Source: Crossaster papposus
Lineage: Eukaryota; Echinodermata; Asteroidea; Velatida; Solasteridae
Assembly: GCA_037893245.1 (NCBI GenBank)
Contig: JBAIAA010000746.1
Location: 248,001 to 312,000, forward strand
Reading direction: 5' to 3'
DNA: 64,000 bases
Shown: one piece after another, positions 59,801 to 64,000 of the stretch
Position numbering within the stretch: the first letter of the stretch is position 1
Layout: each line of letters starts with the position of its first letter
The notes under the pieces: generated by a model
The model's input: the letters and a program-made list of their open reading frames with translations, nothing else
Told to the model about the DNA's origin: nothing
Databases searched by the model: none
Position numbers and translations under genes: made by a program

Positions 59801-62800
59801 CACGTATGTACATTCGTAGTTATGTACACGGAGCAGTTTTCGCTAGACTTTGTACGCCGGGCTAGTACTATTTCGAGGCCTGCATGAGCATCCTATAAAG
59901 GTTACAATAATTCATGCATGTTAGATTGCTATTAGACCTTACGTTTGCAGTTATAAAAATAACACATTTTTAAAAACTAACCAAAATGACACATGCATAC
60001 CGACGGACTACGTACACGAATGTACGTACACGAATGGTCCGATGGTCAGACGGACGAAATGATTACCTACAGAAATAGTAATGGAATGGGGCCTTTTCGA
60101 ATCCCTGGCTTTAAATAGGGCGATTCTAGACTCTTGACTATGACAACTCCATCCACACTATAATCCATGTTATAAATGCTTCAGAAACATTTATTGGATT
60201 GATATAAACCCAAAAGTTCAAATATTTTTATTTGCAGTCCTTGTTATTTGCTTCTCAGAATGTTGAATACAAAGCAAATGTATAGTCTTCTTTCTGAACT
60301 TCGTTCAGGCAAGCCCAAAACAAAACGGGCAATCGTGATTCCGATTCCAGGTTTGAAATAGATTCTTATCAATTCTGGCATGGAATCACCCAATCCTAGC
60401 GGATAACTTAGGCCGTGTCCGAAACGGCTTCCAGAGTTGCGGCTGCGTCCATTCTGAGCTTGCTCATGCACAGCTGTAATGGGCCAACACCTAGACAATA
60501 GCCATAGACACAACCTTTAGACGCGGACTCACCTGGATCTCCTTGTTGAGTTTGGTGACCGTCAGGTCGCTCTTCTCCTTAAACTTGAGCAGCTTGGATT
60601 GCTCCGTCATTTTCTTTTTCAGCTTGCCGATCTCCGTGCTGAGTTCCTGGAGACGCACTCGACGCTGCTCGCTCACTCTGCGACAAAAGACATTGTGATG
60701 AATTTACCAAGGAAGTGAAGAATACAATTTGAATTTTCAGCGATGGTGCAATAAACAAGTACGAAGGTTAAACCTCAAAACCTCAAGTGGTACGGTATAA
60801 TACTGCGATTTGATTGGTTTTCAGCTTTGTAAAGGTTCGCAGAGTTGAACATTGCTCAACTCGTGCGAAACTGCCTGCGAAGCGAATATGTTTCTGGATC
60901 CGAGGCGACATTTCGCTGCGAAGTTCGCAGCTAAGCAATTGCGAAGGCATGACGCCGTAAAATCCGCTTAAAGATAGGATACACCATTGGTAATTGCTTG
61001 AATTATCATGAATGGGTACGTTGATTTGGTGGGTTGTATTTTACAGTAAATATCATTTACCTGAACTGTCCGAAGTTTTACAATCATGGATACTGAGAAA
61101 AGCAACAAAAAAAAGCGTTCATTTTCAACCGGCGTTGGGCAGTGAGAGGGTTCTTAGGTTGTTCTTGTTTTTTTTAGATCGCCGTCCAGCGATCATGATT
61201 TTTTTCTTCATAAAATTCAATTTTTCGGAACAATTACAGGATATCTAGCGCAATCATTTTGCTGGATGTCTAGAATCATTATTTACTTGCAAATAAGTAA
61301 GAGATTTCTTAATAATTCTGCAGTATTTTTTTTTAGATATCTGCAAATGGTGTATCCTACCTTTTAAGTGCCATCAAAACTTTAGGTGACACAATAATAA
61401 TAATAATAATAATAATAATAATTCATTTTTAATATAGCGTTTTACATTAAAACATCTCAAAACGCTTTACAAAGTGTCACTTACAATTAAAAATATTAAA
61501 AATATGCTACCACACACTAAAAAACATAATACCTTTTAAAAAGAATAATGACCTTGACTGTAATTACTTACTTGTTGCTTGAGGTGTTGGACTTCGCTGC
61601 GTGTAGCGCCGAGGACAGGTTCTCTCTCTCCTTCTGCAAGGTGGATATTTCGCTCTCCAAGCTCTGCACGTTGTTCTAACAAAAAACAAAAAACATTTTT
61701 CGTTCTTTTAGGGGGGTATTATCTAGGTTTGCTTGTATTATCCAAGTTGTTATGGTTTGGTACCAAACCTGCCAAAACCTGCAGTTGGAGTTTGATGGGT
61801 TTTGGGGTAGTTAGGGTTGAAGCTCTTGATAGCATGGGTCATTCCATGAGGTTGGGACACAAAGTGAGGCATTTTGATACATTTCTAGTATTTTGCTATG
61901 TTGGAACATTAGTAGTAGGCAGAGGTTTGCTTGTACAATATATCTTGCAACATGACCAAAAGATGTTAAAGACACACGCATTCCCCTGTTACATCAGAGT
62001 ACTAAATTTGTGATGAAATGTCAAATATCTCAGAAAACTAATGTTTCAAATGTGACCTGTTCCAACGAAAACCGGACAAAGTCGACTTTTTAGTTTTTCA
62101 GATTTTGCTTTTTTTCAAATTCTCTAGGTTCTCAGCTTTAAAATGATGTATCATTTACATATGTACCCCCACCCTATCTTCCCTGGGGTCTGGATTTAGT
62201 GATAAAACCCTGACAACCTAATTATGAGATTTAAACAGCTTTGAAGTTCAGAAAAGCGTATTATTTCTATACACAAATGTTTCACAAAATTGACAAAAAA
62301 AAACACTTCTGGTAGACGGATTTTGTTCAAATTTGAGGAGATTGTAGATTAATAGTGAGTGACTTAGGAAAACCTAAAACCTCAAAATGGTAAAATCCAT
62401 CCAGAAATGACTTCAGGAGTACATTGTGACAAAACACATTGTGCGACTTTGTCCGGGTTTTGTTGGAACATGTCACAAATGGTACAAATCAATTTTGCCC
62501 TTTTCTGTCCAACATCCAAGACAAATATAAGGAATAAATCTTCAAATAATGTTGTTGACAGATGTTAAAAAAGGTAACAAAAGTCACACTTGGCATCCCA
62601 CAAAAGTATAAACACATTTCATGACTTTTCCAGGACTTCCCAGGACTAAAAAAGGACAATTTTCATGACATTTAACACCATTTTGCAGAAAAAGAAGCGT
62701 CCCATCCAAAATAACCTTTGCATGATCATGATTTTCATGACTTTTCCCATGACTTAACATTTCCCCAATTTTCCATGACTTTTCTGTGCGAACATGCGAG

Positions 62801-63529
62801 CGTGGGAACACCCACCTCGTGGTGTATCTTCATGACCTGCATTTTCTCGTCAGAAAATAAACTTTTTGAAAATAAGATTTTAATTAATACCCATTATTCT
62901 GTTATCACATCAGAAGCGGCTCATCAAAAATAACCCTTGCACGACTTTAAAAAAACCAACCAATTTTTCAAGACTTTTTCATGACCTTTCCATAGGAATA
63001 TGCAAGTGTTAAAACCCTGCCTATACACCCACCTCGTAGTGTATCTACAGGACCTGCATTTTCTCGTCATAAAATTTAACTTTTGAAAATAAGTTTCAAG
63101 TAATACCCATTATTCTGTTATCACATCAGAAGCGGCCCATCAAAAATAACCCTTGCATGACTTTTTCCATGACTTAAAAAAAAAATCCCAATTTTCCATG
63201 ACTGTACTGAACCTAACAGTACTAAACCTGCCAAACTCCAACTGCTTGGAGTACCACACAACTTGCACAACTTGCACTTCAAACACCATTAAAGCACTTT
63301 TCAGCATTATTCAGCCTGGGAACCCTGCCTATAGACCCACCTCGTAGTGTATCTTCATGACCTGCATCTTGTCGTCGTTCTGCCCCATGGTCTGAGCCAA
63401 CTCCTGCTTCATGGCCAGGGCGTTGTTCAGCTCCTGTAGTTCGCGGCCTAGCTGGGCCTGGCGCAGGGTGTGGCCGGTGAAGTCCAGGGAAGGGGAGGAG
63501 GCACTCGGGGAATCTAGCTCACCGTTCTC
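35501..63529 (-). CDS. KIF4: chromokinesin KIF4: stalk, CXC domain and tail (15 exons, 5' part outside window)
   Basis: Exons in transcript order: 63529-63341, 61675-61572, 60677-60533, 58410-58216, 55545-55426, 54372-54229, 52933-52795, 51197-51118, 49498-49328, 47793-47686, 45905-45828, 42616-42497, 40689-40531, 36447-36328, 35899-35501. All phases agree and the joined frame is 756 codons plus TGA. The order matches vertebrate KIF4A from about residue 490 to the end: a long coiled coil ([34 protein letters not shown]), then [11 protein letters not shown], then nuclear-localisation-like KRKRSS, a nine-cysteine CXC domain, and a basic tail ending in SFF. KIF4 is a plus-end microtubule motor that binds chromatin and, with PRC1, organises the anaphase midzone; the cysteine-rich region is reported to carry an iron-sulphur cluster. 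The motor domain would lie beyond 64,000. Introns are long and repeat-filled; two carry minisatellites at their 5' ends. Confidence 0.95.
36328..36447 (-). CDS. KIF4: KIF4 exon 14 visible (CXC cysteine-rich domain)
   Basis: The acceptor is AATTGTCCTAG and the donor is GATCGG followed by GTGAGA. The exon is 40 codons with nine cysteines. It begins [15 protein letters not shown], then the remaining four cysteines follow as C-x3-C-x-C-x4-C, ending VNRPDR. This is the CXC module that in KIF4A supports chromatin and midzone targeting and is reported to bind an Fe-S cluster. Confidence 0.95.
36513..37305. repeat. 793-bp TIR element packed with CCGGAT and ACTACGG motifs
   Basis: The ends AAGCCCCAGTCCCACTGAAG and the near-inverted CGGTGGAACTGGGGCTT, each continued by CCGGATA-GCTAC, define the element. 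Between them the motifs CCGGAT, ACTACGG and their complements occur dozens of times in both orientations. It lies in a KIF4 intron beside the CXC exon. Confidence 0.8.
37305..37501 (-). repeat. TTAA-flanked MITE family C, copy 2
   Basis: TTAA-CCAGTTCGCGCCGGG starts it and ATATACTAG-TTAA ends it. It abuts the motif-array element. Confidence 0.8.
37544..37789 (+). repeat. TTAA-flanked MITE family C, copy 3
   Basis: TTAA-CCAGTTCGCGCCGG starts it and CCCGGCGCGAACTGG ends it, in opposite orientation to the copy 40 bp away. Confidence 0.85.
37790..39513. other. KIF4 intron, mostly unrecognised
   Basis: It has an A run of about 22 at 38791-38812. At 39030-39130 is an inverted partial copy of the GCGCGAAGCGC repeat. 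A segment at 39170-39305 (CAATGACCACCACAAA) is related to the tips of the 21.7-22.9 kb palindrome. Confidence 0.5.
39514..39607 (-). repeat. family A fragment
   Basis: AGGTAGGATACACCATTTG followed by GAATTATTAAGAAATAT is one terminus only. Confidence 0.75.
39949..40419 (+). repeat. TTAA-flanked MITE family B, copy 3, with duplicated right end
   Basis: TTAA-AGGGATCGTATACG starts it. The right end GGAGTAATTACCAAACGTAT-CGATCC occurs twice, at 40316-40346 and 40388-40419, the second one intact at TTAA. Confidence 0.85.
40531..40689 (-). CDS. KIF4: KIF4 exon 13 visible (acidic and basic tail)
   Basis: The acceptor is TTTGTGTGCAG and the donor is GACAAA followed by GTGAGT. The exon has 53 codons. 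An acidic patch ([11 protein letters not shown]) and a W precede basic clusters GKRKRSS and NKKRS, the likely nuclear localisation region, just before the CXC domain as in KIF4A. Confidence 0.92.
40740..41650. repeat. duplicated intronic block with a nested family D MITE
   Basis: Two copies of a block with TTAGGGTTAG-like sequence, AATATAGGGT and GGTCGAAATTTCAACCCAGG (near 40900-40975 and 41455-41525) flank a MITE at 41109-41343 with GGGGCCAATTTCAT ends. Confidence 0.65.
41738..41995 (+). repeat. tRNA-derived SINE with conserved core
   Basis: GGCGTAGTGGTTCTTTCCTC resembles an A-box head and CCCGGGTTCGAATCC a B box. The core GTGGGTTTTCCCCAGG and GGGGTTTTCCTCCC follows, then a (TAA)n tail at about 41980-41996. 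Confidence 0.75.
42172..42393. repeat. family D MITE
   Basis: GGGGCCAATTTCATGGAACT and AGCAGCACCATGAAATTG are inverted ends with the family interior. Confidence 0.8.
42497..42616 (-). CDS. KIF4: KIF4 exon 12 visible (end of stalk)
   Basis: The acceptor is TTTGTCGACAG and the donor is AAACAG followed by GTATTTG. The exon has 40 codons. [15 protein letters not shown] and a Ser/Pro-rich stretch followed by basic PRKRPVK match the transition from coiled coil to tail in KIF4A. Confidence 0.92.
43170..43560. repeat. cluster of tRNA-like SINE pieces
   Basis: On the minus strand GGATAGCTCAGTTGGTAGAA with anticodon-like ATGGTAA and a B-box-like AAGTTCGAAACC occurs at 43175-43245, and a related copy at 43485-43560. 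Between them, GGTTGCAGGTTCAAGTCC on the plus strand is a third. Mismatched stems show these are SINE relics. Confidence 0.55.
44540..45730. repeat. inverted-repeat element with nested element
   Basis: The outer ends are CCCGATTTCACTAAAC near 44548 and GTTTAGTGAAATTGGGG near 45727. Inside, 45141-45711 is a second element with ends CTAGTGCTGGGA and TCCCAGCACTAG and subterminal AAAACCGAATA. A partial copy of the outer one lies at 52382-52460. Confidence 0.7.
45727..45785 (+). repeat. tRNA-like SINE fragment
   Basis: GATAGGTCAGTTGGTCGAGT followed by CAATCCGGAGGTCTGATC resembles a tRNA head. It lies 40 bases beyond the KIF4 exon 11 donor. Confidence 0.45.
45828..45905 (-). CDS. KIF4: KIF4 exon 11 visible
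   Basis: The acceptor is TTTTTTTCTTTCAG and the donor is CATCAG followed by GTAATAAT. The exon has 26 codons of coiled coil, [14 protein letters not shown] through MENEELHQ, in the position of the KIF4A ENEIIKQ region. Confidence 0.9.
46086..46319 (-). repeat. TTAA-flanked MITE family C, copy 4
   Basis: TTAA-GCAGTTCGCGCCGG starts it and ATACGTCATCCGGCGC ends it. Confidence 0.8.
46868..47094 (+). repeat. family A MITE, partial
   Basis: It has CCAGTGGTAATTGCTTGAAT through the GTTTAACTGAGCTGTCCGAAG core. The right half is missing. Confidence 0.75.
47686..47793 (-). CDS. KIF4: KIF4 exon 10 visible
   Basis: The acceptor is TGGCCTCATAG and the donor is TTCCAG followed by GTTAGTG. The exon has 36 codons starting [16 protein letters not shown], matching VLYLLSQLQQ of KIF4A. 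Confidence 0.94.
48165..49310. repeat. 22-bp minisatellite next to a KIF4 donor
   Basis: The unit GGTTTTGTGTCGGGTCAGTT plus TT is repeated about 50 times with a few variant short units (GTGTCGTTTT). Because 22 is not a multiple of three, all plus-strand frames are open over long stretches, giving a spurious protein of period 22 residues. In the KIF4 sense it starts about 20 bases after the exon 9 donor. Confidence 0.95.
49328..49498 (-). CDS. KIF4: KIF4 exon 9 visible
   Basis: The acceptor is GCCGTCATGCAG and the donor is GATAAG followed by GTAGGC. The exon has 57 codons in phase 0-0. It starts [15 protein letters not shown], in register with the KIF4A SSKIQVSKLESSL stretch. A 22-bp minisatellite begins about a dozen bases into the following intron. 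Confidence 0.92.
49610..49835 (+). pseudogene. LINE reverse transcriptase fragment (L2/Rex-like)
   Basis: The segment has the typical late reverse-transcriptase signature ELNVAKTK, then [15 protein letters not shown], and [13 protein letters not shown]. This is the thumb region shared by L2/Rex-like LINEs. It covers only about 75 codons, lacks the catalytic motifs and lies in a KIF4 intron just upstream (in gene sense) of exon 9. Confidence 0.75.
50472..50707 (+). repeat. TTAA-flanked MITE family C, copy 5
   Basis: TTAA-CTAGTCCGCACCGG starts and GGCGCAAACTGG-TTAA ends it. Confidence 0.8.
51118..51197 (-). CDS. KIF4: KIF4 exon 8 visible
   Basis: The acceptor is CTCTTTTTCAG and the donor is CAGACG followed by GTAAGTGC. 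Two bases complete the split codon and 26 codons follow. [20 protein letters not shown] aligns with the conserved EAKCALKYLI block of KIF4A. Confidence 0.93.
51312..51598 (-). repeat. TTAA-flanked MITE family A
   Basis: TTAA-AGGTATTTACTACC starts it and CAATGGTGCATCCTACCT-TTAA ends it. Interior GATATCCTGTAATTGTTC is present. Confidence 0.85.
52051..52255 (+). repeat. TTAA-flanked MITE family C, copy 6
   Basis: TTAA-CCAGATCGCGCCGG starts and TCGCGAACTGG-TTAA ends it. The interior is close to copy 1, including CAAGTTCAAGTTCGG. Confidence 0.85.
52795..52933 (-). CDS. KIF4: KIF4 exon 7 visible
   Basis: The acceptor is TTTTTTACTTCAG and the donor is GATCAAG followed by GTACAG. The 139 bases give 46 codons plus one base. 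[18 protein letters not shown] matches the KIF4A segment with SAQIADLQQKL. Confidence 0.94.
53358..54240. repeat. 25-bp minisatellite containing the KIF4 exon 6 splice donor
   Basis: The unit GAGGCGAGTGGTAATGTTAC plus CTTTT is repeated about 35 times with C/T and A/T variants at a few positions. On the KIF4 strand each unit reads CTCAAAAG-GTAACATT, the same junction as the real exon 6 end and donor at 54229/54228. Exon 6 therefore ends inside the first unit. Confidence 0.97.
54229..54372 (-). CDS. KIF4: KIF4 exon 6 visible; donor lies in a minisatellite
   Basis: The acceptor is TTTCTTCTCCAG and the donor is CTCAAAAG followed by GTAACATT. The exon has 48 codons with [20 protein letters not shown], matching the KIF4A WLGNEIEVMVS region. 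The last ten exon bases and the donor are themselves the first unit of the 25-bp tandem array that fills the start of the intron. Confidence 0.94.
54974..55201 (+). repeat. TTAA-flanked MITE family C, copy 7
   Basis: TTAA-CCTGCTCGCGCCGG starts and GGGCGAACTGG-TTAA ends it. Confidence 0.85.
55426..55545 (-). CDS. KIF4: KIF4 exon 5 visible (coiled coil)
   Basis: The acceptor is TTTTACCCACAG and the donor is ATCAAG followed by GTCAGA, a non-optimal donor. The exon has 40 codons beginning [16 protein letters not shown], matching the KIF4A ANKRLKDALQKQ segment. Confidence 0.94.
55601..56222. repeat. TGTGACCTGTCACCAC-ended element
   Basis: TGTGACCTGTCACCACAAAA and its inverted ATTGTGGTGACAGGTCACAT enclose 620 bp. 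A right-end relative lies at 50720-50895. Confidence 0.75.
56223..56316 (+). repeat. LINE 3'-end-like fragment
   Basis: ATATAGCGCTTTTCATCG, then ATCTCAAAGCGCTTTAC is a common 3'-end motif of echinoderm LINE/SINE repeats. A similar piece follows the (AAT)n run at 61390-61480. Confidence 0.5.
56317..56656 (+). repeat. TTAA-flanked MITE family A, full length
   Basis: TTAA-AGGTAGTATACACCATTGG starts and GTGTATACATCCTACCT-TTAA ends it. This is the best reference copy for the family. Confidence 0.9.
56870..56960 (+). repeat. tRNA-like SINE
   Basis: GATAGCTCATTGGTATATAG and GGTCGCAGGTTCAAGTCC are degenerate A and B boxes. The tail CAATTTCTTTGATCA matches other copies. Confidence 0.55.
57058..57386. 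repeat. MITE with nested inverted repeats and a long G run
   Basis: ACAGGGTGGTAAGAAAAAAC and TTTTTTTACCATCCTGT are inverted ends. Inside, TTTGGATAGACGGGGAATCC is also inverted. A run of about 23 G bases lies at 57170-57193. Confidence 0.8.
57540..58147. repeat. GGGCCCAATTCCAT-ended inverted-repeat element
   Basis: GGGCCCAATTCCATAAAAGC and GCTTTTATGGAATTGGCTCC are inverted ends. CTAGTTGGTTGCTTGCTAG-like blocks recur inside. The right end lies about 70 bases from KIF4 exon 4. Confidence 0.75.
58216..58410 (-). CDS. KIF4: KIF4 exon 4 visible (coiled coil)
   Basis: The acceptor is ATTTGCTTGTAG and the donor is GAAGAG followed by GTAAAA. The exon has 65 codons in phase 0-0. [17 protein letters not shown] and [11 protein letters not shown] are hallmark KIF4 stalk sequences. 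Confidence 0.96.
58845..59165. repeat. 160-bp tandem duplication
   Basis: The block GGTATGTGACCTTTAATATC through GCAATTGAATCTTA and ATACAATTCCAGCTT is repeated twice head to tail with few differences. Confidence 0.85.
59176..59590. repeat. TGTGACCTGTTCCAACG-ended MITE, copy 1
   Basis: TGTGACCTGTTCCAACGAAA and its inverted TTTCGTTGGAACAGGTCACA are the ends. The sequence is almost the same as 62051-62476; a partial copy lies at 50122-50459. Confidence 0.9.
60533..60677 (-). CDS. KIF4: KIF4 exon 3 visible (coiled coil)
   Basis: The acceptor is TTTTGTCGCAG and the donor is ATCCAG followed by GTGAGTCC. One base completes the lysine codon, then 48 codons follow. RRVRLQEL and [15 protein letters not shown] are near-identical to the corresponding KIF4A segment. 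Confidence 0.95.
60968..61367 (+). repeat. TTAA-flanked MITE family A
   Basis: TTAA-AGATAGGATACACCATTGG starts and GTGTATCCTACCT-TTTAA ends it (one extra T). Confidence 0.88.
61572..61675 (-). CDS. KIF4: KIF4 exon 2 visible (coiled coil)
   Basis: The acceptor is TTTTTTGTTAG and the donor is AACAA followed by GTAAGTAA. The 104 bases give 34 codons plus two bases. The frame starts [16 protein letters not shown], a heptad-like coiled coil that continues directly from the previous exon as in KIF4A. Confidence 0.92.
62051..62476. repeat. TGTGACCTGTTCCAACG-ended MITE, copy 2
   Basis: The ends and interior match 59176-59590, including CCCCACCCTATCTTCCCTGG. Confidence 0.9.
62590..63325 (-). repeat. 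duplicated block with two extra copies of the KIF4 exon 1 end
   Basis: Copies near 63033-63066 and 62816-62850 (minus strand GACGAGAAAATGCAGGT through the CACGAG/TACGAG end and GTGGGT) repeat the last 12 codons and donor of the exon ending at 63341. The nearer copy has TAG in place of an ATGAAG-region codon; the farther copy is open. Shared flanks include ACATCAGAAGCGGC and CATGACTTTTCC blocks. Confidence 0.8.
63341..63529 (-). CDS. KIF4: KIF4 exon 1 of 15 visible (stalk)
   Basis: The acceptor is TTTAACCCAAAG and the donor is TACGAG followed by GTGGGT. The exon has 63 codons in phase 0-0. It contains [12 protein letters not shown] and [16 protein letters not shown], matching the ELNKAL-x-L-K and Q-N-D region of KIF4A. 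Two further copies of its 3' end lie deeper in the following intron. Confidence 0.92.
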
Positions 63530-63644
63530 CTTTGGGTTAAACAAAGAACAATGAAATCACATTAGAGACCGTTCAAGTACTGGGTGGGAAGAGGCACACC
63601 CGGTAAGTTGCCGCAAGGTACAAACACGGCAGCCACCCAGTTAC

Positions 63645-63978
63645 TTAAGTAGGATACACATTGGTAATTGCTTGAATTATCATGAATGGGTAGATTTGGG
63701 GGGTAGTATTGTATAGTAATTATCGTTTAACTGACCTGTCTGAATTTTTACAAATAATGGATGCAGAGAAAAGCACAAAAAACAGCATTTGTTTTCAACC
63801 GGCGTCAGGCAGTTATTCTTATGCGATTGCGAATGTTGTTTTATAAAATTCATATTTTTCGGAACAATTACAGGATATCTAGTGCAATCATTTTGCTGGA
63901 TGCCTAGAATCAATATTTACTTTCCAATAAGTAAGATATTTCTTAATAATTCGGTAGAAAACATTTTCGATATCTTTA
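63645..63978 (+). repeat. TTAA-flanked MITE family A
   Basis: TTAA-GTAGGATACACATTGGTAATT starts it, and the interior runs to TTTTCGATATCTTTAA. The usual right terminus is missing. Confidence 0.8.
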
Positions 63979-64000
63979 AGCAGGACACTGCTATTCGCAC

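Overview
The window looks like nuclear DNA from an echinoderm, most likely a sea star. Protein-coding genes are split by GT-AG introns. The mobile content is a CR1/L2-type LINE, tRNA-derived SINEs and very many short inverted-repeat elements. Some of the latter (the GGGGCCAATTTCAT ends, and TTAA-flanked elements) are of a kind I associate with starfish genomes. The species assignment is inference; the repeat and gene calls are read from the sequence.

Three genuine protein genes are visible. (1) 2.26-8.28 kb, plus strand: five exons with matching splice phases encode the C-terminal part of a TEX26-like sperm/ciliary protein. A tRNA-Ser(UGA) gene sits in its first visible intron. (2) 18.10-19.11 kb, plus strand: a complete single-exon rhodopsin-class GPCR. 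(3) 63.53-35.50 kb, minus strand: fifteen exons with perfectly matching phases encode about 756 codons of the stalk, cysteine-rich CXC domain and tail of the chromokinesin KIF4. The motor domain lies beyond the right edge of the window. One orphan phase 1-1 exon of an unidentified gene lies on the minus strand at 11.89-12.06 kb.

The rest is mostly repeats. 1-10 kb: small palindromic elements within and around TEX26. 10.8-13.7 kb: tandem GCGCGAAGCGC-type repeats and two motif-array elements. 14.66-22.92 kb: two kilobase-scale near-perfect palindromes and a 1.1-kb direct repeat pair arranged symmetrically around the GPCR. 23.4-26.2 kb: a CR1/L2-like LINE with one nonsense codon. 26.4-31.5 kb: helicase and DUF3504-like fragments plus hairpin elements. 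33-64 kb: KIF4 introns packed with at least four families of inverted-repeat elements.

The most unusual signal is in KIF4. Two minisatellites begin at or next to 5' splice sites. One is a 25-bp unit repeated about 35 times, and each unit carries a copy of the exon-intron junction. A third KIF4 exon has two extra copies of its 3' end and donor further into its intron.
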